This document shows positions 34,081 to 43,157 of a stretch of DNA of 64,000 nt, one piece after another (within the stretch, counting starts at the first letter, position 1; every line of letters begins with the position of its first letter). The notes under the pieces are model-generated. The model was given only the letters and a program-made list of their open reading frames with translations, was not told the DNA's origin and did not search any database. Source of the DNA: Crocinitomicaceae bacterium (lineage in GTDB: Bacteria > Bacteroidota > Bacteroidia > Flavobacteriales_D > Sanyastnellaceae); assembly GCA_002690915.1 (NCBI GenBank), contig NZGF01000064.1, positions 1-64,000 of the forward strand. Direction: 5' to 3'. The position numbers and the translations under genes are program-made.

Positions 34081-34962
34081 ATGGAGTTTGCAGCACCCGG
34101 TGAACAGGGCCAGCGATTGGCAATCGCATGCGAAGGTTGGGAAATTGAATACACCGTTTGGTCCACCGAGAACCTTACTCAAAGCGAAATACCCGTGGTG
34201 GTTGCCTTCCACGGATTCGCTCGGCCGTTAGAAGATATGCGATCAGCACACCGTGCATGGCCGAATCCGCATGCAATGATTTCCATTCACCTTCCACATC
34301 ACGGCGGAAGTCGGCCGCTGCCTGAAAGCGGTCCGGACGACCGGGCCATTGAGCCCAGGGTATTTAACCGCATCATCGATACGATCATCATCAATCAAGT
34401 TCCAAACGCTGGAAAGCGCACCCTCCTGGGATATAGCATTGGTGGAAGGGTAGCTTTGGCACTTCTTGTCGATCGTCCCGAAAGCTGGCAGCATGTTGTG
34501 CTTTTGGCCCCGGATGGACTCAAACAATCCCCCTTTTATGCCATCACTGTGCACACCCGCCTGGGACGTTTAGCGTGGTTTTGGATAGACCGTCACGAGC
34601 AGCTGGTGCAGAAGTGGTCAGATGCACTCCTTGAATGGGGATTCATCTCCAAACACTTGAACGGTTTCATCTATTTCCATTCCTCGTCCCACGCCATGCG
34701 CATGATGGTTTGGAAGGGCTGGAGGAGCCACCGAGCTTGTTGGCCTAGTCATGGAGCTATCAAGGCAGCCCTTGAGCAAGTGCCTAACGCCGATTTCATT
34801 TTTGGGGAATTCGACAAAATCATTCCAACACGCAACGCCAAGCGAATTCGCCGAATGACCCAGAACCTAAAGAACGTAACCTTCCAAACCGTCCGGTCCG
34901 GACACAACCTGCTCAAGCCAGAGACGATGGATGCCGTCGTTCGCTGTATCTTCGAATCATGA
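34081..34962 (+). CDS. Alpha/beta hydrolase
   Basis: From the ATG at 34081 the protein is 293 aa; a GACCTTTG element sits just before it. The alpha/beta hydrolase triad is visible: nucleophile Ser119 in LLGYSIGGR, acid Asp245 in FGEFDKIIP, and His275 in RSGHNLLKP. The oxyanion-hole region is AFHGFARP. The substrate is unknown. The stop overlaps the GGGP synthase start by ATGA, so the pair is co-translated and a lipid-related ester or thioester is a reasonable guess. An earlier in-frame start at 33976 would run into the carB promoter region and is not preferred. Confidence 0.85.
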   Translation: MEFAAPGEQGQRLAIACEGWEIEYTVWSTENLTQSEIPVVVAFHGFARPLEDMRSAHRAWPNPHAMISIHLPHHGGSRPLPESGPDDRAIEPRVFNRIIDTIIINQVPNAGKRTLLGYSIGGRVALALLVDRPESWQHVVLLAPDGLKQSPFYAITVHTRLGRLAWFWIDRHEQLVQKWSDALLEWGFISKHLNGFIYFHSSSHAMRMMVWKGWRSHRACWPSHGAIKAALEQVPNADFIFGEFDKIIPTRNAKRIRRMTQNLKNVTFQTVRSGHNLLKPETMDAVVRCIFES

Positions 34963-35729
34963 GTTGGCTCTACGACCTCCAAAACGATCAACGAAGTGGA
35001 CGCAAGCGCCTTGCCGCCTTGCTCGACCCCGATGATTTGCCGACCGGTCGCGATTGGACCCGATTCATGGATGGGCTCAACGCTTCGCCCATCACGGACA
35101 TCTTTGTTGGAGGCAGCCTTCTCAACGCACGCAACGTCAAGGACGTCCTGCAATCGCTACGCTCCCACTACGACGGGCGCGTGACGCTTTTTCCTGGGAG
35201 CCCTGAACAAGTCACGCCCGGTGCTGACGCAGTCCTCTTCCTTTCCTTAATTTCCGGCCGCAATCCAGATTTGCTCATCGGCCGACACGTAGAAAGTGGC
35301 ATCCGTATCCGCAAAACAGGAATGGACGTTATACCAACGGGCTACATGCTGATCGGCGATGGGCCACTGACCACAGCAGCGTTCATGAGCAACAGCCTAC
35401 CCATCCCAACGGCGAAAAAGGAAATCGCAGTCGCTACCGCCGTCGCCGGCGAAATGCTCGGCCTCAGCGCGATGTTTTTGGACGCGGGAAGCGGCGCCCA
35501 ACGATGCGTTTCGCCCTCAACAATTCAAGCGGTTCGCGATGCCGTTGAATGCCCGATGATCGTCGGCGGAGGCATTGATGACGCGGCGGGTATCAGAGCG
35601 GCGTGGCAGGCCGGAGCCGACTTGGTCGTTGTGGGCCATGCCATCGAAAGCCGGCCCTTTCAGTTGGATTGGCTGCCACACCCCGAATCGTTCGTCGTCC
35701 AGACCAATCCAGCCGAAGAGCGGCTTTGA
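34959..35729 (+). CDS. Geranylgeranylglyceryl phosphate synthase family protein (PcrB/GGGPS)
   Basis: The 256-aa TIM-barrel prenyltransferase has a family-typical series: ALLDPDDLP, IFVGGSLLNA, VLFLSLISGRNPDLLIG, GYMLIGDG, MFLDAGSGAQ, and IVGGGIDDAAG binding the phosphate. GGGPS joins a long isoprenyl diphosphate to glycerol-1-phosphate, the first step of archaeal ether lipids. Bacteroidota carry their own group of this enzyme with a poorly understood product. The glycerol-1-phosphate-forming enzyme is not in the window. It is coupled to the alpha/beta hydrolase before it. Confidence 0.9.
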   Translation: MSWLYDLQNDQRSGRKRLAALLDPDDLPTGRDWTRFMDGLNASPITDIFVGGSLLNARNVKDVLQSLRSHYDGRVTLFPGSPEQVTPGADAVLFLSLISGRNPDLLIGRHVESGIRIRKTGMDVIPTGYMLIGDGPLTTAAFMSNSLPIPTAKKEIAVATAVAGEMLGLSAMFLDAGSGAQRCVSPSTIQAVRDAVECPMIVGGGIDDAAGIRAAWQAGADLVVVGHAIESRPFQLDWLPHPESFVVQTNPAEERL

Positions 35730-35742
35730 TAGGCTGCTATCA
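35727..35742. repeat. Hairpin spanning two convergent stop codons
   Basis: TGATAG-GCTG-CTATCA is a perfect 6-bp inverted repeat that contains the TGA of the GGGPS gene and, on the other strand, the TGA of the thiamine receptor gene. No T-tract follows on either side, so it is at best a weak bidirectional terminator. Confidence 0.4.
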
Positions 35743-37989
35743 GAAAGAAAATTCGAGCGCCACGAGTCCGTGGCGTCCTGCCTGCGGATACACGTACACT
35801 TCCGAAATTTCTTGTCCGCCATACTCGTAGAAGTAAGCCCATCCATTTGCACTGTATTGGGCGTCCAAGAAATTCCGCAGGTAGCCTGAAACCGAAACGT
35901 ACGAGCCGTTTGGACGATTCCACATCCAACGGACGCGGGCATCGTGTACGTTGTAAGCATCCAATGATCGCACATCACTAGAGGTGTTGTCCAAGAATTG
36001 ATTTCCCACATGGCGGGCCGACCATTCAATCAAGCAAGTGGAACCCACCCCTTTTTCGTTGAGGCAGTTCAACGCCTCCCAAGTCACAACGCTCGACGCC
36101 GTGATGCTGGGCGAGAAGCTAATATCTGCTGGCTCCATTCCCAAGCCAAATCCGAAATCGGTAATGCGATTCTGGGAGGCGGTCACAGTGCTGTACCATT
36201 GCAGTCCATTCACCGGTCTCCACACGTTTGTCCACTCCAGTCCTGCACGGTAGCTGTTCGATACATTTTGTCGAATCGGTGAGTCCACATCGTTCAACGC
36301 CCCGGTCAGAACCAGTTGGTTCTTATACTTCATGTAGTACCCAACGGCCTGCATGCTCCATTTCGGCGTCGAGACTTCCCAACCCACTTCGAGGTCTGTG
36401 AGCTGCTCCGCTTTTGGGTAAGCCGCGGTAGACCGATCGATGAAATCATTTCGCACAGGTTCTCGGCTTCCACGGGCGACCGAGGCGAAGACCCGGCTGC
36501 TTGGGCTAACAATGTAGTCCAAACCAAATTTCGGATTGATGAATTGCATCGTAGTATCGACCTCTAGGGTGCGCAAATCGTTGTCGGTGCCGCTCACTTC
36601 GTAACCGACTGTTCGCATCTGAATTTCTCCACGAAGATTGATCTTACCATCGGCCAAGCGGCGGTCACCGCTGATGAACCAGTATTGATCGGTTTTCTCG
36701 CCGAGGTTGTCGTAGTAGCGGTGTTGCGGCGAGATTGTATCTCCACCAGCCTGCATCCAAATGGGGTTGCCAAAGTGTTCGCCAGCATACTGAAAAGCAC
36801 CCAATCCAACCTGAATTCCGCCGTTCTCGTAGGCTCGGCTTCCCTGAAAGATGCCTCCGAAATAATCGTTATCCAACCAACGGCGGCGAATGACATTGGA
36901 GGTCGTAACGGTGTCCCCGGCCGTGATCACAGATGTCCCTCCATACAATGCAATGTCGTCCGCCTCCCTGTACTGTTCCCAGTAGCCGGCGCCAGCAGTG
37001 TAATGTAAAGTGGCTCCCAAGTCCCAGCCCGCAAGGCGCTGGCTCGCATGAATTTGATGGTGATCCTGGCGGTAATCATCCACCTGATCCGCGTAGCTGT
37101 AATAATTGTGCTGACGCCCCCGGGCAATCAAATCTTCAATGCGCGCCGTGTCAGTGCCGTATTCGTAGGAATTGGCCGCCCACGACCAAATGGAGTCGGC
37201 AGGAGCATCCAAGCCGATGCGGGGTACACCGAACCAGGCCTGTTGCGTCCGCTCATGACCCAACATCGCAGAGTAGGCAATTTGACCAGAATCCCAACGG
37301 TAACCGAGGCCTATTTGCATGCTTGAGAGGTCGCTTCCGGACCGGTCCATGTATCCATCGGACAAGATGCGCGAGGCGCGACCTTCCATGTATAATCCCG
37401 AACCGATCTCACCGGTGCTCCACTGCGCCATGCTGCGAAGCGTGCCAAACGATCCACCGGAAAGTACCACCCGGCCACCGGCCTCCTTATTGAACTCCAT
37501 GGTTTGGATGGCCACCGTAGCACCGAAGGCACCTGCACCATTGGACGAACTGCCAACACCACGTTGGATGGTCAGGTTGTCTACGCTGCTGGCCAAATCG
37601 GGCAAATCCACCCAGTAAACTTGGTGGGATTCGGCGTCATTTAGAGCCACACCATTGATGGTCACATTGATGCGCGTCTGGTCCGATCCCCGGATGCGCA
37701 TAGACGTGTACCCAATGCCAGCGCCGGCATCAGAGGTCACAACGAGTGAAGGTGTAAATCGCAAGAGGAACGGCATGTCCATGGATGCGTCTCTTTTTGC
37801 GAGCTCAACAGCATCGACTGTTTGCGTTGGAAATGGAGAGCGTTCAGGAGCCTGAATCGCGGACACCGTCGCCGGAAGCAATTGAACAGTTTTCAAAATG
37901 GAGTCCACATCTGCGGAAACGACAGATTGGGAGGTGCCGGACACGCTGAAGGCCGTGGCGAAGCACAAGATGATGGCAAATCGATTCAT
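35740..37989 (-). CDS. TonB-dependent receptor, TPP-riboswitch regulated (thiamine uptake)
   Basis: The 749-aa protein has a signal peptide (cleavage near VSGTSQ), a plug (PFLLRFTPSLVVTSDAGA, SMRIRGSDQTRINVTINGV, VYWVDLPDLA, LTIQRGVGSSSNGAGAFG) and a 22-strand-type barrel ending in an aromatic residue (LVALEFSF). No carboxypeptidase-like N-terminal domain is present. The substrate is indicated by the TPP riboswitch about 70 bp upstream. Outer-membrane receptors under TPP control in Bacteroidota are predicted to import thiamine or a precursor. No inner-membrane thiamine transporter or thi genes are adjacent in this window. Confidence 0.9.
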   Translation of the reverse strand: MNRFAIILCFATAFSVSGTSQSVVSADVDSILKTVQLLPATVSAIQAPERSPFPTQTVDAVELAKRDASMDMPFLLRFTPSLVVTSDAGAGIGYTSMRIRGSDQTRINVTINGVALNDAESHQVYWVDLPDLASSVDNLTIQRGVGSSSNGAGAFGATVAIQTMEFNKEAGGRVVLSGGSFGTLRSMAQWSTGEIGSGLYMEGRASRILSDGYMDRSGSDLSSMQIGLGYRWDSGQIAYSAMLGHERTQQAWFGVPRIGLDAPADSIWSWAANSYEYGTDTARIEDLIARGRQHNYYSYADQVDDYRQDHHQIHASQRLAGWDLGATLHYTAGAGYWEQYREADDIALYGGTSVITAGDTVTTSNVIRRRWLDNDYFGGIFQGSRAYENGGIQVGLGAFQYAGEHFGNPIWMQAGGDTISPQHRYYDNLGEKTDQYWFISGDRRLADGKINLRGEIQMRTVGYEVSGTDNDLRTLEVDTTMQFINPKFGLDYIVSPSSRVFASVARGSREPVRNDFIDRSTAAYPKAEQLTDLEVGWEVSTPKWSMQAVGYYMKYKNQLVLTGALNDVDSPIRQNVSNSYRAGLEWTNVWRPVNGLQWYSTVTASQNRITDFGFGLGMEPADISFSPSITASSVVTWEALNCLNEKGVGSTCLIEWSARHVGNQFLDNTSSDVRSLDAYNVHDARVRWMWNRPNGSYVSVSGYLRNFLDAQYSANGWAYFYEYGGQEISEVYVYPQAGRHGLVALEFSF

Positions 37990-38039
37990 CGTTTTTTAAG
38001 TTTTATTCAACAAAACGACGCAAGGGACACAATCCCAAT

Positions 38040-38057
38040 CCAGGCCTTGTGGCCTGG
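38040..38057 (-). promoter_or_regulatory. Expression-platform hairpin after the TPP aptamer
   Basis: On the minus strand CCAGGCC-ACAA-GGCCTGG forms a perfect 7-bp stem directly downstream of the aptamer and about 50 nt before the receptor start codon. It is not followed by a U-tract, so simple intrinsic termination does not fit. It may compete with the aptamer's P1 stem or act on translation. Confidence 0.5.
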
Positions 38058-38138
38058 CTCAGCTCCCCTACCGGTATTACCCGGTCAGGTTATGAGGGTA
38101 TGTTCTCAGCACTCGGATTCGAGGCACCCCTGCGACTG
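38058..38138 (-). ncRNA. TPP riboswitch (THI element)
   Basis: The minus strand carries the conserved TPP aptamer parts in order: GGGGTGCC (P1/P2 side), GCTGAGA, ACCC, the ACCTGA core, GGTAATACC, and a closing TAGGGGAGCTG. These are the J2-3 and pyrimidine/pyrophosphate sensor sequences of the THI box. The receptor gene starts downstream on the same strand. An exact TATATTTG -7 element at 38141-38148 puts the likely transcription start right at the aptamer's 5' edge. The boundaries given are approximate. Confidence 0.93.
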
Positions 38139-38171
38139 CACAAATATATATCAAATCTGTATATTGTCGCC

Positions 38172-38957
38172 ATGGAGAACGAGCGACTGGACCTGCTTCT
38201 GGATGCCGCGCTTGAGGCGGCTGCGGCCGGTTCGGCAGTGCTCCTTCACCACCTTTCCCACCAAAATGATCGCCTCGTCATCCGCGCCAAGCGAGACGGG
38301 AGTCCGGTGTCTGCGGTGGACCTCGAGAGCCACACCGCCATCCGAAACGTATTGGCGCCGCACGGCATCCCCATCATCAGCGAAGAAGGGGCCCTGCCTC
38401 CCTATGCCGAGCGTTCCAACTGGCCGCTCTTTTGGCTCGTGGACCCACTTGATGGCACCCAGTCGTACCTCGATCACCGGGAGGGCTTCGCCATCAACAT
38501 TGCCCTTTGCGATACATCAGGACCCATCCTCGGTGTCGTCGCCGATCCGTTGTCCGACCGGATTTTTGCGGGTACCCAATCCAGAGTGCCATTTACAGTG
38601 TCCCTCACCAATTTGAACGAGCATCGGCCCATCACACCACAACCCGCCACCCGGCCATACCGCCTCGTGACAAGTTGGAATGAGGCGTTGTCCAAAGAAG
38701 ACCTGCTTCCGCCATCTTTAGACGCTGAAGCGTTCCTGATGGAAGCAGTAAGTGGTGCATTAAAATTCTGCCTCCTTACCACCGGTGAAGCCGATGTGCA
38801 TTCACGCAGCGCCTCGTACATGGAGTGGGATTGTGCAGCTGGCGATGGCATTTTGCGCAGCATGGGCATTACCGTGCGCGACCGCGAAACCAACCAGCCG
38901 CTCATCTATAACTCCATGAGTCTGCGTGTGGGGAATCTTTACGCCTCGCGCTTATAA
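38172..38957 (+). CDS. cysQ: 3'(2'),5'-bisphosphate nucleotidase / inositol monophosphatase family
   Basis: From the ATG at 38172 the protein is 261 aa. The family's metal and phosphate motifs are present: ISEEGALPPY (the catalytic Glu pair), WLVDPLDGTQSYL and YMEWDCAAGDGILRSMG. Sequence features favour CysQ over SuhB: RAKRDGSPVSAVD at the start, DHREGFAINIALCD after the DPLDGT motif. CysQ removes the 3'-phosphate from PAP formed in sulfate assimilation. An earlier in-frame start at 38049 lies inside the oppositely oriented TPP riboswitch and is rejected. Its promoter must overlap that of the divergent riboswitch transcript. Confidence 0.85.
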   Translation: MENERLDLLLDAALEAAAAGSAVLLHHLSHQNDRLVIRAKRDGSPVSAVDLESHTAIRNVLAPHGIPIISEEGALPPYAERSNWPLFWLVDPLDGTQSYLDHREGFAINIALCDTSGPILGVVADPLSDRIFAGTQSRVPFTVSLTNLNEHRPITPQPATRPYRLVTSWNEALSKEDLLPPSLDAEAFLMEAVSGALKFCLLTTGEADVHSRSASYMEWDCAAGDGILRSMGITVRDRETNQPLIYNSMSLRVGNLYASRL

Positions 38958-38960
38958 GGT

Positions 38961-39920
38961 CTATCGGTAGGCGGTATCAGCCTCGAAGTTTTCATACAAA
39001 TCGAGGTAGTTGACATACCGTTCCTCTGCGATTTCTCCCTCCTCCACGGCTATGCGGACCGCGCACTGGGGCTCCAAACGGTGTAGGCAGTTGTGAAACT
39101 TGCACGAGGGCAGCTTAGCGAATAGCTCGGGAAAGTAGTGGTGCAGCTGGTCACGTTCGAGCTCAACCAACCCAAACCCTTTGATGCCAGGAGTGTCCAC
39201 GAGGTAACCGCCTTCAGGCAAGGCAAACATCTCGGCAAAAGTGGTTGTGTGTTTGCCCTTTTGGTGCGCACTCGAGACGTCACCTGTTTTCAATTCAAGG
39301 CCGGGCAATAACCGGTTGATCAAGGTACTTTTGCCCACACCGCTGTGCCCGGAAAGCAGGTTAATTCCCGAGGAAGCAAGGGCCTCCTTCAATTCGTCCA
39401 AGCCAGCGCCGGTTTCAGCGGAAGTGCGGAGGGTGGTGTAGCCGGCCAGCTGGTACACTTCTTCGAGGTACTCAAGGCGAGCCGCAGCCTCAGGTTGTCT
39501 GCCGTACAGGTCGCATTTGTTGAAGACCAAGGTCGTCGGCACCCCATAAGCTTCCGCCGTGACGAGGAACCGGTCGATGAAGCCCGTACTCGTTTCTGGG
39601 CTGGCGATGGTGACGATAAGAAACGCTCGGTCCAGGTTGGCCGCAACGATGTGGCTTTGTTTGGATAGATTGACCGAACGGCGAACGATTGCATTGCGGC
39701 GTTTTTCGCGCTTCACGATCAATGGCGGTTCATCTTCACCATGAAATTCAATCACGACACCGTCGCCAACGGCAAAAGGATTGGTTGAACGGTCACCTTG
39801 CAAGCGCAAGCGCCCACCCGCTCGGCATGAATAAACACCGCCGGTATCCGCATCACGGACCTCGTACCAAGAGCCAGTGGAGCGCAACACAACGCCGCGT
39901 GTTTGCCGAATTTTCATCAA
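38961..39920 (-). CDS. rsgA: Ribosome small subunit-dependent GTPase A
   Basis: The 319-aa protein has an N-terminal OB domain and the circularly permuted GTPase order typical of RsgA: G4 (VFNKCD), G1 (SGHSGVGKSTLINRLLPG), G2 (GKHTTT) and G3 (LVDTPGIKGF). The zinc motif C-x4-C-x-H-x5-C (CKFHNCLHRLEPQC) is near the C-terminus. It acts in late 30S subunit maturation. The start (ATG at 39920, or the next codon pair) overlaps the stop of the GldA-like gene by ATGA, so the two are coupled. Confidence 0.95.
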   Translation of the reverse strand: MMKIRQTRGVVLRSTGSWYEVRDADTGGVYSCRAGGRLRLQGDRSTNPFAVGDGVVIEFHGEDEPPLIVKREKRRNAIVRRSVNLSKQSHIVAANLDRAFLIVTIASPETSTGFIDRFLVTAEAYGVPTTLVFNKCDLYGRQPEAAARLEYLEEVYQLAGYTTLRTSAETGAGLDELKEALASSGINLLSGHSGVGKSTLINRLLPGLELKTGDVSSAHQKGKHTTTFAEMFALPEGGYLVDTPGIKGFGLVELERDQLHHYFPELFAKLPSCKFHNCLHRLEPQCAVRIAVEEGEIAEERYVNYLDLYENFEADTAYR

Positions 39921-40624
39921 GCGGACGTACCCAAGGATTGAAAAGTCGCTTCTAAACCACCGGGTTGGCTGGACAAATTGGCCACAGTGTCATCAGCGAC
40001 CAATTGTCCGCGGTGAATCATTACCACACGTTCGCACATTGCTTCGACCTCTTGCATGATGTGTGTCGAAAGAATCACGGTGCGTTTCTTACCGACTTCC
40101 TTAATCAGGTTGCGAATGTCTACCAATTGGATGGGATCCAACCCAGAAGTGGGCTCGTCTAAAATCAGCACCTTCGGGTCATTGATGAGTGCTTGAGCCA
40201 ATCCGACGCGCTGGCGGTATCCTTTGGAAAGTTGACCGATGAGCTTGTGCGCTTCTGGGGTCAAGCCAACGCGCTCGACGACTTCCTCTACCTTGGCCTT
40301 CCGATTCGGCATCCGATGCAAGTGCGCCACGTAATCGAGGTATTCCCGCACGTACATATCCAGGTGAATCGGGTTATGCTCTGGCAAGTATCCGATGTGC
40401 TTCTTGATAGCGATGGGGTGCTCCTCAACGTCCTTCCCGCAAACTTCAACGCGTCCTTCACTCGGCGGTAAGTAACCTGCAATCAAACGCATCAACGTGG
40501 ATTTTCCCGCGCCATTTGGCCCAAGCAGGCCGAGTACTTGCGGGCTCGGGACCTCCAAGCTTACCCCGTCCAGGGCAGCCTGTTGACCAAACATACGCTT
40601 CACGTTTTTGACCGATACCGACAT
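39917..40624 (-). CDS. ABC transporter ATP-binding protein, GldA-like
   Basis: From the ATG at 40624 (MSVSVKNVKRMFG) the protein is 235 aa. Walker A is GPNGAGKST, the signature is QLSKGYRQRVGLAQAL, Walker B is KVLILDEPTSGLD and the H-loop is STHIM. The IGYLPEHNPIHLDMYVREYL stretch is typical of the ABC-2 class including GldA, which is needed with GldF and GldG for gliding in Flavobacterium. Flavobacterial GldA is about 300 aa, so this one is shorter at the C-terminus, and gldFG are not in the window. The GldA identity is therefore tentative. A TACCTTCG -7-like element lies antisense at 40631-40638. Confidence 0.75.
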   Translation of the reverse strand: MSVSVKNVKRMFGQQAALDGVSLEVPSPQVLGLLGPNGAGKSTLMRLIAGYLPPSEGRVEVCGKDVEEHPIAIKKHIGYLPEHNPIHLDMYVREYLDYVAHLHRMPNRKAKVEEVVERVGLTPEAHKLIGQLSKGYRQRVGLAQALINDPKVLILDEPTSGLDPIQLVDIRNLIKEVGKKRTVILSTHIMQEVEAMCERVVMIHRGQLVADDTVANLSSQPGGLEATFQSLGTSA

Positions 40625-40657
40625 CGACAACGAAGGTACGATGATTCCCAAGGGAAC

Positions 40658-40690
40658 AAAAAAAGCCACCCCTTTTGGAGTGGCTTTTTT
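40658..40690 (-). terminator. Rho-independent terminator after groEL
   Basis: GCCACCCC-TTTT-GGAGTGGC forms an 8-bp stem (one mismatch) flanked by A-run and T-run on the two sides. It sits 19 bp after the groEL stop and before the GldA-like gene. It is symmetrical and could work in both directions, but only the minus-strand groESL transcript enters it. Confidence 0.85.
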
Positions 40691-40708
40691 AGCTCGTTCT
40701 TGAAAGTC

Positions 40709-42346
<1,638 letters not shown>

Positions 42347-42364
42347 TCAGTTGATTTCGATTGG

Positions 42365-42640
42365 TTAAACGATCGCCAAGATGTCGGTCTCGCGCATCAT
42401 CATATAGTCCACTCCTTCGACCTGGAGTTCCGTACCAGCATACTTTCCGTACAATACAAGGTCACCCTCCTTGACGGTCGTTGGTTCCTCCGGCTTGCCC
42501 GGTCCAACCGCTACAACGGTACCGCGCTGAGGCTTCTCCTTGGCAGTGTCTGGGATGATGATTCCACTTGCTGTTTTTTCTTCTGCAGCGGCGGGCTCAA
42601 CGAGAACCCGGTCTGCGAGGGGTTGAATTTTTACTGACAT
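42365..42640 (-). CDS. groES: Co-chaperonin GroES (Hsp10)
   Basis: The 91-aa lid protein starts [16 protein letters not shown] and contains the mobile-loop region ([18 protein letters not shown]), with the later [15 protein letters not shown] strand. It is the first gene of groESL. No CIRCE repeat is present upstream, so HrcA control is not indicated. Instead there is a sigma54-like element and a tandem palindrome-containing repeat. Confidence 0.97.
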   Translation of the reverse strand: MSVKIQPLADRVLVEPAAAEEKTASGIIIPDTAKEKPQRGTVVAVGPGKPEEPTTVKEGDLVLYGKYAGTELQVEGVDYMMMRETDILAIV

Positions 42641-42679
42641 ATGTCTGTTGTTTTGGGTATTTGGATTTGTCTAGTGCAT

Positions 42680-42696
42680 AGCGATTTCCATGCCAA
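42680..42696 (-). promoter_or_regulatory. Candidate sigma54 promoter for groESL
   Basis: The minus strand reads TTGGCATGGAAATCGCT. Against the RpoN consensus YTGGCACG-N4-TTGCW it has the invariant GG and GC at the exact 10-bp separation and two departures (C to T, T to C). Transcription would start near 42669, about 29 nt before the groES start. No TAnnTTTG element is seen in this leader region, which makes the alternative sigma factor more plausible. The call is by eye. Confidence 0.45.
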
Positions 42697-42717
42697 TGGG
42701 CTGAAAGCAATTCTTCC

Positions 42718-42777
42718 CTGACACCCCGTCATGCTTTGGCACAAAGCTCTGACAAAGATGTCAGATTCTGGCACAAA
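42718..42777. repeat. Two tandem copies of a composite 31-bp element (candidate activator sites)
   Basis: Copy 1 (42718-42745) is CTGACA-CCC-CGTCAT followed by TGGCACAAA. Copy 2 (42749-42777) is CTGACA-AAGA-TGTCAG followed by TGGCACAAA. The palindromes start 31 bp apart and the TGGCACAAA tails 32 bp apart, close to three helical turns, so both copies face the same side of DNA. They lie roughly 55 and 87 bp upstream of the predicted groES transcription start. A related palindrome stands before miaB. The end of copy 2 touches the T-tract of the secG terminator. Confidence 0.55.
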
Positions 42778-42808
42778 AAAGCGCGCCACCTCGTGGAGGG
42801 AACGCGCT
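42775..42808 (-). terminator. Rho-independent terminator after secG
   Basis: On the minus strand AGCGCG...CGCGCT forms the outer stem and CCTC/GAGG an inner one, followed by six T residues. It lies 21 bp after the secG stop and separates that transcript from groESL. Confidence 0.8.
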
Positions 42809-42828
42809 ATTCAATAATCGTAAACTGG

Positions 42829-43125
42829 TTATTCCGCAATCGGTGTGTTGACCGAGGTTGGAGGCGCGATGCCACGACCTTCGATGCCAGTGTCCTGGCT
42901 AGCGTTACCGAAGTAAACACCAGCCACGATGCACAATACAAACAACGCTCCTGTCAAGTACCACGTCGCTTTCACCAAAAAATCAGTGGTCTTCTGCACA
43001 CCACCCATTTGACCAGCACCCTGGAAGCCCGTTGCCAAGCCTCCACCTTTCGGATTCTGAACCAAGATTACTGCGCCTAGCAAGATGCAGACTATCAAGA
43101 TCACTACCATCAAAAAATATCCCAT
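42829..43125 (-). CDS. secG: Preprotein translocase subunit SecG
   Basis: The 98-aa protein has two transmembrane segments (about residues 3-22 and 50-72). The SecG loop motif VLVQNPKGGGLATGFQ-like sequence is between them (here VILVQNPKGGGLATGFQGAG), followed by a polar tail. SecG assists SecYE in protein export. It is the last gene of a run that includes lptE and the TPR-like gene, ending in a clear terminator. Confidence 0.95.
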   Translation of the reverse strand: MGYFLMVVILIVCILLGAVILVQNPKGGGLATGFQGAGQMGGVQKTTDFLVKATWYLTGALFVLCIVAGVYFGNASQDTGIEGRGIAPPTSVNTPIAE

Positions 43126-43157
43126 GGTTTCCTTTTATTCATTCAAACCAACTTGCC

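Noticed and set aside
38049..38171. Extended N-terminus of CysQ
   Set aside because: It translates the antisense of the TPP riboswitch; the family start matches the ATG at 38172.
42737..42777. TGGCACAAA copies as sigma54 -24 boxes on the plus strand
   Set aside because: Neither is followed by a GC at the required distance in a TTGC context, and no plus-strand gene lies downstream.
42641..42828. CIRCE (HrcA operator) before groES
   Set aside because: The TTAGCACTC-N9-GAGTGCTAA pattern is not present anywhere in the groES upstream region.
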